Source: Lachnoclostridium sp. An181 (GTDB taxonomy: Bacteria > Bacillota > Clostridia > Lachnospirales > Lachnospiraceae). From it: 64,000 nucleotides of DNA. The position numbers and the translations under genes were made by a program. The notes beneath the pieces are model-generated. The model was not told the origin of the DNA, did not search any database, and saw only the letters and a program-made list of their open reading frames with translations. The stretch spans positions 62,001-126,000 of the forward strand of contig NZ_NFKJ01000003.1 of the NCBI RefSeq assembly GCF_002160325.1. Direction: 5' to 3'. This document shows positions 40,431-48,845 of the stretch, one piece after another. Each line of letters begins with the position of its first letter. Position 1 is the stretch's first letter.

Positions 40431-42503
40431 CTAATTTTTCACTTTTTCTTCAAAATATCCGCACTGAGCGTCGCTGCAGACAAGTTTATTTCCCTTTTCA
40501 GTCATGTATTTTCCACATCTTGGACATCTCTTTTCAGAAGGTTTTTGCCATGACATAAACTCACATTCCGGATTATTCTCACATCCATAGTATTTTCGTC
40601 CCTTTTTGGTCTTTCGGATCACAACCTCTTTCCCGCACAGAGGGCAGGCCACCCCTGCTTTTTCCAGATAAGGTTTTGTATTTCTGCACTCAGGAAACCC
40701 TGGACAGGCAAGAAACTTTCCGTGAGGTCCGTATTTCACCACCATGTTCCGGCCGCACTCCTCACAGATGACATCTGTCACCTCGTCTTCGATCTTCACG
40801 CTCTCCAGCTCTTTTTCCGCTTTTTTCACTGCTTCATCCAGATCAGGATAAAAATTGCTGATGACAGACTTCCACTCCACCTTTCCTTCTGCTACCAGGT
40901 CCAAAAGCCCCTCCATATAGGCTGTAAAATTCACATCCACAATGCTCTCAAAGGATTTTTTCATAATATTGTTTACAACTTCCCCAATCTCAGTAAGATA
41001 GAGATTTTTATTCTCCTTTGCCACATAACGCCTTGCAATGATGGTTGAAATGGTCGGAGCGTACGTACTCGGGCGTCCGATCCCAAGCTCCTCCAGCGTC
41101 TTGACAAGCGCTGCCTCCGTATAATGAGCCGGGGGCTGGGTAAAATGCTGTTTTGATTCAAAGGACTCTTTTGAGAGAACAGAATCTTTGTCCAGCCCTT
41201 TGACAAGCAGATTCCCCTCCGCCTTCTCCTCTCCGGACTCCACGTATACATTTCGAAATCCGTCAAATACAAGTTTGGATGCAGCAACTGAAAAGCGATA
41301 TTCATCTGCTGCAATCTTAACGGATGTTGTCTCATATTTCGCTGGTTTCATCCTGCTTGCAAGAAAACGTTTCCAGATAAGCTGGTACAGCCGGAACTGA
41401 TCCCTTGTCAAGGATTCTTTCAATGAAGCCGGGGTCCTTGCAGGATCTGTCGGACGGATAGCCTCATGGGCATCCTGAATCTTCTTCCCTGACTCTTTTT
41501 TTCCTTCCTTCTCCGCTACATACTCTTCCCCGTATACCTGACCAATATATTCCCTCACAGCAGTGTCTGCCTCCTCGGAAATACGGGTGGAATCGGTACG
41601 CAGATAGGTTATCACACCGACTGTTCCATTCCCTTTGATGTCGATTCCTTCATATAGCTGCTGCGCAATGCGCATCGTCTTCTGCGTTGCAAAATTCAGC
41701 GCCTTTGATGCCTCCTGCTGCAATGTGCTCGTCGTAAACGGAACAGGCGCTTTCTGAGAGCGCTCCCCTTTTTTTACTTCCGCAACACGGTAAGCAGCAT
41801 TTTCTACTTTTTTTAAGATTTCATCCAATTCTTCTTTGGAATGAATATTCATTTTACTTTTTTCTGTCCCGTAGAATTTCGCTTTCAGAGGTTTCTTCTC
41901 CCCTTCCACACGGAAGGTCCCTTCCAATGTCCAGTATTCTTCCGGGATAAATGCATTGATCTCTTCTTCACGGTCCGCAATGATACGAAGCGCCACAGAC
42001 TGCACACGGCCTGCACTTAACCCTCTTTTTACCTTTGCCCAGAGAACCGGACTGATGCGATATCCCACGATTCTATCAAGGGCTCGTCTTGCCTGCTGTG
42101 CATCCACCAGATTTGTATCGATTTCCCTAGCCTGTTTGATCGATGCCTTTACAGCACTCTTTGTAATCTCGTTAAAGCTAATCCGGTACATCTTTTTGCT
42201 GTCCACTTTTAAAGCTTTGGAAAGATGCCACGCGATAGCCTCCCCTTCACGGTCCGGGTCAGTTGCCAGATAGACTTTATCTGCCTTTTTTGCTTCCTTT
42301 CTCAAATTGGCAAGGATATCACCTTTTCCTCTGATGGTGATATATTTTGGTTCAAAATCATGCTCCACGTCAATACCGAGCTGACTTTTTGGCAAATCTC
42401 TCACATGCCCATTTGATGCGGCAACAACATAATTACTGCCCAAAAACTTTTTGATGGTTTTTACCTTCGCCGGAGATTCTACAATTACAAGATACCGGGC
42501 CAT
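40431..42503 (-). CDS. topA: DNA topoisomerase I
   Basis: 690 residues. Toprim domain MARYLVIVESPAKVKTIKKF with DPDREGEAIAW, active-site Tyr in ITYLRTDSTRIS (about 300), and three C-terminal zinc ribbons (CEECGRNM, CPLCGKEV, CPRCGKYM, about 570-685). Relaxes negative supercoils behind polymerases. SD GGAGG. 12 nt after dprA. Confidence 0.97.
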   Translation of the reverse strand: MARYLVIVESPAKVKTIKKFLGSNYVVAASNGHVRDLPKSQLGIDVEHDFEPKYITIRGKGDILANLRKEAKKADKVYLATDPDREGEAIAWHLSKALKVDSKKMYRISFNEITKSAVKASIKQAREIDTNLVDAQQARRALDRIVGYRISPVLWAKVKRGLSAGRVQSVALRIIADREEEINAFIPEEYWTLEGTFRVEGEKKPLKAKFYGTEKSKMNIHSKEELDEILKKVENAAYRVAEVKKGERSQKAPVPFTTSTLQQEASKALNFATQKTMRIAQQLYEGIDIKGNGTVGVITYLRTDSTRISEEADTAVREYIGQVYGEEYVAEKEGKKESGKKIQDAHEAIRPTDPARTPASLKESLTRDQFRLYQLIWKRFLASRMKPAKYETTSVKIAADEYRFSVAASKLVFDGFRNVYVESGEEKAEGNLLVKGLDKDSVLSKESFESKQHFTQPPAHYTEAALVKTLEELGIGRPSTYAPTISTIIARRYVAKENKNLYLTEIGEVVNNIMKKSFESIVDVNFTAYMEGLLDLVAEGKVEWKSVISNFYPDLDEAVKKAEKELESVKIEDEVTDVICEECGRNMVVKYGPHGKFLACPGFPECRNTKPYLEKAGVACPLCGKEVVIRKTKKGRKYYGCENNPECEFMSWQKPSEKRCPRCGKYMTEKGNKLVCSDAQCGYFEEKVKN

Positions 42504-42515
42504 ATAACATCCTCC

Positions 42516-43604
42516 TTATATTTCAATGGTCGATTCTACTCTCGCATAATAATTTTTTCCTATTTCACAAATACATCCTTTGATTTCCAATGCAATCAAT
42601 ATGTCTAAAAGTTCCGGTATATTCATGGAAATTTCGTCTGAAAGTTCTTCCAGACTTTTTGGATGTAGACCAAGGCAACTATACACCATATTTTCGGCAC
42701 TTTCAAGCATTATTTTATTTTCATTTTTTTCTTGTTTCTTTCCAGTATTTATAATCCCAAGGTCCAAAAGCGTCTCCCCGGGCGATATCAGCACACCTGC
42801 CCCCTGTCTTAAAAGCTGGTTGCATCCGCGGCTTAACGCACTTGTCACATCTCCCGGCAGTGCATACACATCCCTTCCCTGCTCCAGCGCCATGTCAGCG
42901 GTTATAAGTGATCCGCTTTTCTCTTTTGCCTCCATGACAAGGACAGCATCCGAAAGACCGCTGATGATACGGTTTCTAGCCGGAAAATTTTTGGCAAGGG
43001 GTGGGGTGGAGGGAGGATATTCACTCAAAATGCCTCCCCCTTTTTCCAATATCTCCATGTACAGTGAAAAATTTTCCCTTGGATAACAAATATCCACACT
43101 GCACCCGAGCACTGCAAATGTCATTCCCCTGGCATCCAATGCACTTTTCTGTGCAATACTGTCAATCCCATGAGCCATGCCGCTCACAATCTCCACACCA
43201 GCCACTGCAAGTTCCTTTGCGAAGAGCGATGCCATACCCTTTCCGTAATTGCTGCACATTCTTGCTCCGATAATAGCAACTGATCTTTTTTTCTTGTTTG
43301 GAAGTTTTCCTTTCACATATAAACCATAAGGACTTGACGGGATCTTTAAAAGCTTTTCTGGGTATTCCTCTGTAAAAAAAGGAACAAATGCTATGTTCTT
43401 TTTCCTCAAAACTTCCATCTGCCTCTCCATTTCCCACGTTTTTTTGCTCTCTTTTAGAGACAGGATTTGTTTGTCAGAAAGCCCATATTCGGTATATAAG
43501 TTCATTTCTTCTATATTATGATACAGAAGTTTTGGATTCATTTTTCGTTTCTTTGCCAGTGAAATGCCTTTCACTGTGGAAAGCCACATTCCATACTTCC
43601 ACAT
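42516..43604 (-). CDS. dprA: DNA processing protein DprA
   Basis: 362 residues. SAM-like N-terminus, then Rossmann-type DprA core with AIIGARMCSNYGKG, GMAHGIDSIAQ, ARNRIISGLS and GSLITADMALEQGRDVYALP (about 235-254), and a C-terminal winged helix. Loads RecA onto incoming single-stranded DNA in transformation. ATG 43604 aligns with family starts; a TTG at 43655 with GGGAGG would add 17 residues inside comM. No comE/comG genes are in the window. Confidence 0.93.
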   Translation of the reverse strand: MWKYGMWLSTVKGISLAKKRKMNPKLLYHNIEEMNLYTEYGLSDKQILSLKESKKTWEMERQMEVLRKKNIAFVPFFTEEYPEKLLKIPSSPYGLYVKGKLPNKKKRSVAIIGARMCSNYGKGMASLFAKELAVAGVEIVSGMAHGIDSIAQKSALDARGMTFAVLGCSVDICYPRENFSLYMEILEKGGGILSEYPPSTPPLAKNFPARNRIISGLSDAVLVMEAKEKSGSLITADMALEQGRDVYALPGDVTSALSRGCNQLLRQGAGVLISPGETLLDLGIINTGKKQEKNENKIMLESAENMVYSCLGLHPKSLEELSDEISMNIPELLDILIALEIKGCICEIGKNYYARVESTIEI

Positions 43605-43614
43605 ACTACCCCAT

Positions 43615-45132
43615 TCACTCTCTCCAATTTCTTTGCTCCATGACACGATATCCAAGCGCCTCCCTTATCTGTATTCTTTTTATCTTTTCATCGCCCTTTA
43701 GATCTGCGATCGTCCTGGCCACTCTCAATATTTTGTGGTAAAGCCTCGGCGTCAAACCAAGTGCTGTGTACGCCTCCTTAAGGCAGTCCTTCGCCTCCCC
43801 ATCCATGATGCAAAATCTTTCTATCTCCTTTATCCCCATCTTGGCATTGACCATGCTCTTGTTCCCAAATCGCTTTTCCTGTATCTCCCTTGCTTTTTCA
43901 ATTCGTTTTCGGATCAATGCAGATGTCTCCTCCTGTCCGTCTGCGGAAATATCCTTGAATTGTATCTTCGGCGCCTCAACACAGATATCGATTCTGGACA
44001 AAAAAGGCTGACTGATTCTGCCAAAGTAATTTCTCCTCTGTGAAGGTGTACAGGTGCATGCCGAAAGGTCTGGAAAATTTCCGCATGGACATGCATTCGT
44101 TGCAGCCACCACTATACAGTCCGCTGGGAAAACATAGTTTCCAGAGTTTCGCACAAGGCGGATCTGCCTCTCCTCCAAAGGCTGTCTCAATACCTCCAGC
44201 ACCCCTCTTTGAAATTCCGCAAGTTCATCTAAGAACAGGATTCCTCCATTTGCAAGACTCAATTCCCCAGGTTTTGGCACAATCCCGCCGCCAATGAGGG
44301 CTGCTTTTGTAATAGTGTGGTGAACTTCCCGGAACGGCCTTTGCTCCTCTCCTTCCATCTCATCCAACAGTCCAAGTACACTGTATATTTTCATGATCTC
44401 AAGCTTTTCTTGCTCTCCCATCTTGGGCAGAATACCTGCCATCCGTTTTGCGATCATCGTCTTTCCTGCTCCAGGTGGCCCCACCATCAGCATATTATGA
44501 CCTCCGCACACTGCCACCTCCGCAGCCCTCTTTAATGTCCTCTGTCCTTTGATGTCCGAAAAATCCGGAATGCATTTTTCCTTTTTTTCTTTTTTTCTGG
44601 CTGTTCTATGTCTGGGAACTCTTCCCTCCTTTAAAAATTCTATTGTTTCCTTCAAAGAGCTCACCCCTATGAGCCGCATTCCTTCTGCCATCTTCCCCTC
44701 TTTCAGATTTCCATGAGGGATGACGCACGTTTTCACACCTTGTGTCTTTGCGTGAAGCACCATGGGAAGAAGCCCCCTCATAGGACGGACACTGCCGTCC
44801 AGTCCAAGTTCACCAAGAATGAGTACATTCTCCAGATTTTCTTTTGGAATCTCCATCAGAGCACCGAGAATGGACACTCCTATAGGCAGATCAAATGCAG
44901 CCCCGCTCTTTCTCACCCATGCTGGAGCCAGATTCACGATAATCTTTTTTGCCGGGATTCCCATTCCCATATTTTTGGCTGCAGCTTTTATCCTCTCCCC
45001 AGACTCTTTGACCTCGGAAGCCAGGCAGCCAACCATATGAAGCATGGGCAGCCCGTTTTGAATATCGGTCTCAACACAGACAAACTCTGTCTTAAGTCCC
45101 TTGAGAACCGCTGACATCACTTTACAGTACAT
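43615..45132 (-). CDS. comM: ComM/YifB-type AAA+ ATPase (Mg-chelatase-like)
   Basis: 505 residues. Lon-like N-terminal domain MYCKVMSAVLKGLKTEFVCV, Walker A GPPGAGKTM (about 218), Walker B GGILFLDELAEF, sensor 1 in ATNACPCG, and C-terminal helical domain. In proteobacteria ComM is a branch-migration helicase for integrating donor DNA; in Firmicutes its role is less studied. ATG 45132 aligns with family N-termini. It precedes dprA, as often seen. Confidence 0.94.
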   Translation of the reverse strand: MYCKVMSAVLKGLKTEFVCVETDIQNGLPMLHMVGCLASEVKESGERIKAAAKNMGMGIPAKKIIVNLAPAWVRKSGAAFDLPIGVSILGALMEIPKENLENVLILGELGLDGSVRPMRGLLPMVLHAKTQGVKTCVIPHGNLKEGKMAEGMRLIGVSSLKETIEFLKEGRVPRHRTARKKEKKEKCIPDFSDIKGQRTLKRAAEVAVCGGHNMLMVGPPGAGKTMIAKRMAGILPKMGEQEKLEIMKIYSVLGLLDEMEGEEQRPFREVHHTITKAALIGGGIVPKPGELSLANGGILFLDELAEFQRGVLEVLRQPLEERQIRLVRNSGNYVFPADCIVVAATNACPCGNFPDLSACTCTPSQRRNYFGRISQPFLSRIDICVEAPKIQFKDISADGQEETSALIRKRIEKAREIQEKRFGNKSMVNAKMGIKEIERFCIMDGEAKDCLKEAYTALGLTPRLYHKILRVARTIADLKGDEKIKRIQIREALGYRVMEQRNWRE

Positions 45133-45222
45133 GAAATTTTTCCTTTCTTTTTCTGAAATCATTGACGAAATGTCATGAAATGAGTTAGAACGTAATATAG
45201 TTATCATTATACATATATATAC

Positions 45223-45272
45223 AAAAAAAGCAAGGGATTTTCTTTTTTGTTTCTCGTTTTCCCTTGCTTTTT
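45223..45272 (-). terminator. Terminator after the alpha/beta hydrolase gene
   Basis: 11-bp stem AAAGCAAGGGA / TCCCTTGCTTT with a 22-nt loop and a TTTTTTT exit on the minus strand. Confidence 0.8.
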
Positions 45273-45275
45273 GTA

Positions 45276-46100
45276 CTAAAACGGCAGATTTTCAATCCAG
45301 GGACGAACCAGTTTCATCCATACAGCGCATTCCTTTTGAAAACCTCTTCCATCCTCGGAAAGCCCCAGTCCATCCGCACTTCCAAGTCCATGTGCGCCTT
45401 TTGGAAACAAATGAAATTCTGTGACAATCCCATGTTCTCTCAACGCCCGCGCATACAACATGGCATTTTCCGCAGGAACCGTTGTATCTTCAAATGTATG
45501 CCAGATAAAGGTTGGAGGAACTGCATCGCTCACCTGTTTTTCCAAAGATACTTTTTCCTTGAGCACATCATACTTCTCTCCGCAAAGATTGCAAAAACTT
45601 TCCCTGTGTCCATATTCACCGGAAGAGATAACCGGATAACTAAGTATCTGCCCATTTGGCCTTAACAGTTCCGCGTCTGAAACATGCAGGGAGCTTTTCA
45701 TCCACTCTTCCTTCCAGAAACTGCTATATCCGGCTGCCAGATGTCCTCCCGCAGACGAGCCCTGCACAATGATTTTATCCGGTTCAATATACCATTCGTC
45801 TGCCCTCTCCCGAAGTATCTTGACACACCATCCAAGTTCCAAAAATACCTTTGGCCAGAGCTTTTGAGGAGCCACGCTGTAACGGAGGACCGCTGCATGG
45901 CACCCCATCTCCATAAACTTGATCGCCAAAGATTCCGCCTCCCTGTCGGATGTCATGCGGTAGGCGCCTCCCGGGCAGATGATCACGACAGGCCTTCTTC
46001 TTCCGTCATAAAGTTCCTTTGAATTTTCCCAAAAATAAGTATAAAGTTTCGCTTCTGTCCTGATTTTTTCCAGGACAACAGGAATTTCCTGATGTATCAT
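45276..46100 (-). CDS. Alpha/beta hydrolase (acetyl esterase/BD-FAE-like)
   Basis: 274 residues. Oxyanion segment VVIICPGGAYRMTS (about 38-51), nucleophile elbow GSSAGGH (about 115), catalytic Asp region FEDTTVP and His in PKGAHGLG. No signal peptide, so cytoplasmic. The esterase/lipase family member probably deacylates sugar or xylan-derived esters; substrate unknown. SD AGGAGGA. Confidence 0.88.
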   Translation of the reverse strand: MIHQEIPVVLEKIRTEAKLYTYFWENSKELYDGRRRPVVIICPGGAYRMTSDREAESLAIKFMEMGCHAAVLRYSVAPQKLWPKVFLELGWCVKILRERADEWYIEPDKIIVQGSSAGGHLAAGYSSFWKEEWMKSSLHVSDAELLRPNGQILSYPVISSGEYGHRESFCNLCGEKYDVLKEKVSLEKQVSDAVPPTFIWHTFEDTTVPAENAMLYARALREHGIVTEFHLFPKGAHGLGSADGLGLSEDGRGFQKECAVWMKLVRPWIENLPF

Positions 46101-46159
46101 CTCTTTCCTCCTTATCGTGTTTCATCAAAATCGTACAACTCCAAATCTTCTTGGAAAAG

Positions 46160-46188
46160 CACAATCCATTTTGTCCTCTCATACGTTA
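46160..46188 (+). promoter_or_regulatory. Candidate sigma-K-type promoter of sigK
   Basis: CACA (46160-46163), 16-nt spacer, CATACGTTA (46180-46188) fits the Bacillus sigma-K consensus mACm-N16-CATAnnnTA. Sigma-E consensus overlaps in the -10, so initial transcription by sigma-E is also possible. Confidence 0.55.
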
Positions 46189-46215
46189 TATTAAATACGC
46201 TTTGAGGTGTTTTTC

Positions 46216-46833
46216 TTGAAAGCATTTCCAAAACCTATGATTCCCGAAGAAGAGGCTTATTACCTGCAAAAATATACAGAAGGCGACCTTCAAGCAAAAC
46301 ACATCCTGATCGAGCGTAATTTAAGACTGGTTGCGCACATTGTAAAAAAATACCAGAATTACGGGGAAGACTCTGAAGACCTTCTCTCCGTCGGAACCAT
46401 CGGACTGATCAAAGCGGTTGTGACATTCGACCCCTCCAAAAACAGCCGTCTTTCTACCTATGCTGCCCGCTGCATAGAAAATGAAATTCTCATGCTTTTG
46501 CGATCCCACAAAAAAATCTCCAGAGAAGTCTCACTCTATGAGCCAATCGGAACAGACAGGGAGGGCAATGAGATCCAGCTCTTCGACATCATTGAATCCG
46601 ATGAGACAACTGTGCAGGATCAGCTGGCCTTAAAAGAGGATATCAAAAAACTGTATCAGACTCTGGAATCCACACTCTCCAAAAGAGAACGTCTTGTCCT
46701 GAAAATGCGCTACGGCCTCTACAACGAAGAGGAATACACGCAGCGGGAAATCGCCGCTTTGCTCGGCATTTCCCGCTCCTATGTGTCCCGAATTGAAAAA
46801 AGCGCCATCGAAAAACTGCGCGCTCACTTTTAA
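46216..46833 (+). CDS. sigK: RNA polymerase sporulation sigma factor SigK (no pro-sequence)
   Basis: 205 residues. Region 2: NLRLVAHIVKKYQNYGEDSE and DLLSVGTIGLIKAVVTF, then STYAARCIENEILMLLRSHK; region 4 ends with QREIAALLGISRSYVSRIEK. Closest to SigK. It directs late mother-cell genes for coat and lysis. Likely start is TTG at 46216 with GAGG 8 nt upstream (GTG at 46207 overlaps the SD). The protein begins where mature Bacillus SigK begins, so the roughly 20-residue pro-peptide is missing. The gene is whole; no skin element. One of only two plus-strand genes. Confidence 0.93.
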   Translation: MKAFPKPMIPEEEAYYLQKYTEGDLQAKHILIERNLRLVAHIVKKYQNYGEDSEDLLSVGTIGLIKAVVTFDPSKNSRLSTYAARCIENEILMLLRSHKKISREVSLYEPIGTDREGNEIQLFDIIESDETTVQDQLALKEDIKKLYQTLESTLSKRERLVLKMRYGLYNEEEYTQREIAALLGISRSYVSRIEKSAIEKLRAHF

Positions 46834-46842
46834 ACCAGCTCC

Positions 46843-46875
46843 CGAAAAAGAAGCGGACTCTCCGCTCCTTTTTCG
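46843..46875. terminator. Bidirectional terminator between sigK and trhP
   Basis: 15-bp near-perfect stem CGAAAAAGAAGCGGA / TCCGCTCCTTTTTCG with a 3-nt loop, A-rich one side and T-rich the other; it serves the convergent genes. Confidence 0.85.
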
Positions 46876-46883
46876 CCGGACTT

Positions 46884-48110
46884 TTACTCCTCTTTTCTTC
46901 TCAAAATATCAAACTTGTCCGCTTTCACCCCAAGGTCTACATAGAGCACCTGTTTTGGATGTGGTGCGCTCCCCTGTTCGTTCCCCTCTTCATCCAGGAT
47001 CCTCTTTACGGTTGCCACAAGATTGTCCCCGTTTGGTTTCATGATCTCAATCTCTTCCCCAACGGAAAATTTATTTCTCTGCTCAATCCTATACATGCCG
47101 TCTTTTTCCTTCCCAATGATGCCAAGGTAAGTGTACTCCTTCACATACGTGTTGCTGTCGTATATCTGCGTTGTCTCATCGGGTTTACCAAAGAAAAATC
47201 CGGTTGTAAACTGGCGGTACGTACAGTTGGATATCTGTTCCAAATACCACGGCATATTTTTTTCATAGAGTTTTGGATCCTTCTGATAATCATCAATGGC
47301 TTTTCTGTATGTTCTCGCCACAGTAGCCACATAAAGTGCTGTCTTCATCCGCCCTTCGATTTTCAGACTGTCAATTCCCGCATCCAGGATTTCCGGAATA
47401 TGTTCTATCATGCACAGATCCTTGGAATTGAAAATATAGGTACCTCTCTCGTTTTCATAGACCGGCAAATACTCACCCGGCCTTTTCTCCTCAACAACTG
47501 CATACTTCCATCTGCAAGGATGAGTACACGCCCCCCTGTTGGCATCTCTTCCGGTAAAATAGTTGCTCAGCAGACATCTTCCGGAATAAGAGATACACAT
47601 AGCGCCGTGTACGAATGTCTCTATCTCCAACTCTTTTGGAATATGAGCGCGGATTTCTTTGATCTCCTCAAGAGAGAGTTCCCTTGCAGACACCACGCGG
47701 CTTGCTCCCTGGCGATACCAAAAATTATAAGTTCCATAGTTTGTGTTGTTGGCCTGCGTACTAATATGCCTTTCAATGTCCGGACAAATCTCTTTGGCAA
47801 TCTCAAACACCCCCGGGTCTGCAATAATGAGCGCATCCGGCCCTATTTCTTTTAACTCCTCAAAATATGCTCTGACTCCCTCCAGGTCATCATTATGCGC
47901 CAGAATATTCGCGGTCACATATACTTTTACATCGTGTTCGTGAGCAAATGCAATACCTTCCTTCATCTCTTCCATGGAAAAATTTTTTGCCTTTGCCCGA
48001 AGTCCAAATGCCTCTCCTCCAATGTACACTGCATCAGCCCCAAATATGACTGCAGTCTTTAATACCTCCAGGCTGCTCGCCGGAATCAGCAATTCAGGAT
48101 ATCTTGCCAT
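46884..48110 (-). CDS. trhP: Peptidase U32 family tRNA hydroxylation protein TrhP
   Basis: 408 residues. N-terminal TIM-barrel-like U32 domain (PELLIPASSLEVLKTAVIFG, GADAVYIGGEAFGLRAKAKN). Fe-S cysteines in HGAMCISYSGRCLLS and GACTHPCRWKY (about 170-205), U32 signature. TrhP uses prephenate to hydroxylate tRNA wobble U34 to ho5U. Paired with trmR 13 nt upstream, which methylates ho5U to mo5U, matching the yrrMNO order in Bacillus. SD AAAGGAGAG. A second paralogue (TrhP2) is not here. Confidence 0.92.
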   Translation of the reverse strand: MARYPELLIPASSLEVLKTAVIFGADAVYIGGEAFGLRAKAKNFSMEEMKEGIAFAHEHDVKVYVTANILAHNDDLEGVRAYFEELKEIGPDALIIADPGVFEIAKEICPDIERHISTQANNTNYGTYNFWYRQGASRVVSARELSLEEIKEIRAHIPKELEIETFVHGAMCISYSGRCLLSNYFTGRDANRGACTHPCRWKYAVVEEKRPGEYLPVYENERGTYIFNSKDLCMIEHIPEILDAGIDSLKIEGRMKTALYVATVARTYRKAIDDYQKDPKLYEKNMPWYLEQISNCTYRQFTTGFFFGKPDETTQIYDSNTYVKEYTYLGIIGKEKDGMYRIEQRNKFSVGEEIEIMKPNGDNLVATVKRILDEEGNEQGSAPHPKQVLYVDLGVKADKFDILRRKEE

Positions 48111-48123
48111 TGTCTTCTCTCCT

Positions 48124-48765
48124 TTATTTCTTTATACTCAGAGCCGCCCCGTCCCCGATAGGGACAATGGACGTTTCCAGTCTTTCATCATGTTTCAAAG
48201 TGTAAAGGTACTCCCTCATTCTGCTGTGGATCGTACGATTTCTTCGCTCCACTGCAAACCTGGATTCTATGATATCCCCATCCTGCAGCACATTGTCCGA
48301 AAGAAGTACTCCTCCTTTGCCAAGCAACCGCACTGCCTCTGGAAAATAACTGATATACTGTGCTTTCGCAGCATCCATAAAGATAAAATCATACGGTCCA
48401 GAAAGAGAGCGCATAATTTCCAGTGCATCTCCTTTGAGCAGAGAGATACAGTCTTCTTTCCCTGCCCTTCTAAAATTTTCCCGTGCAATGGGAATTCTCT
48501 TCTCATACTTTTCAATAGTGTCGATGATGCACCCTTTCGGCATATATTCACTCATCAAAATGGCAGAAAATCCAACTGCTGTCCCGACCTCCAAAATCCT
48601 CGCCGGCTTTTTTATTAAAAGCAGAACCTTTAAAAAACTCTGCATCTCTTTTCGGATAATAGGGACCTTGTCTTTGAGGGCCTCACTTTCTATCTCTTCC
48701 AGGATAGGGGTGTTTTCCTGTTCCAGAGAACGTATAAAGGATACCATCCTTTCCTCTACTATCAT
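48124..48765 (-). CDS. trmR: tRNA 5-hydroxyuridine methyltransferase TrmR
   Basis: 213 residues of the class I O-methyltransferase (COMT-like) family. SAM motif ILEVGTAVGFSAILMSEY (about 58-75), metal site Asp in FIFMDAAKAQY, VLLSDNVLQDG. Best match is YrrM/TrmR, making mo5U34 from ho5U34. The assignment depends on pairing with trhP; catechol-type OMT is the alternative. SD AGGAGGA. Confidence 0.88.
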   Translation of the reverse strand: MIVEERMVSFIRSLEQENTPILEEIESEALKDKVPIIRKEMQSFLKVLLLIKKPARILEVGTAVGFSAILMSEYMPKGCIIDTIEKYEKRIPIARENFRRAGKEDCISLLKGDALEIMRSLSGPYDFIFMDAAKAQYISYFPEAVRLLGKGGVLLSDNVLQDGDIIESRFAVERRNRTIHSRMREYLYTLKHDERLETSIVPIGDGAALSIKK

Positions 48766-48845
48766 CTTTTTTCCTCCTGTGGCGCATCAAGAGAGGGCCC
48801 GCAAAATCATAATTCTGCGATGCCCTCCCGCAAGTCTTCATATAC

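Noticed and set aside
46207-46216. GTG at 46207 as the sigK start
   Set aside because: It overlaps the only SD (GAGG), leaving no spacing; the TTG at 46216 is spaced correctly and fits the mature SigK N-terminus.
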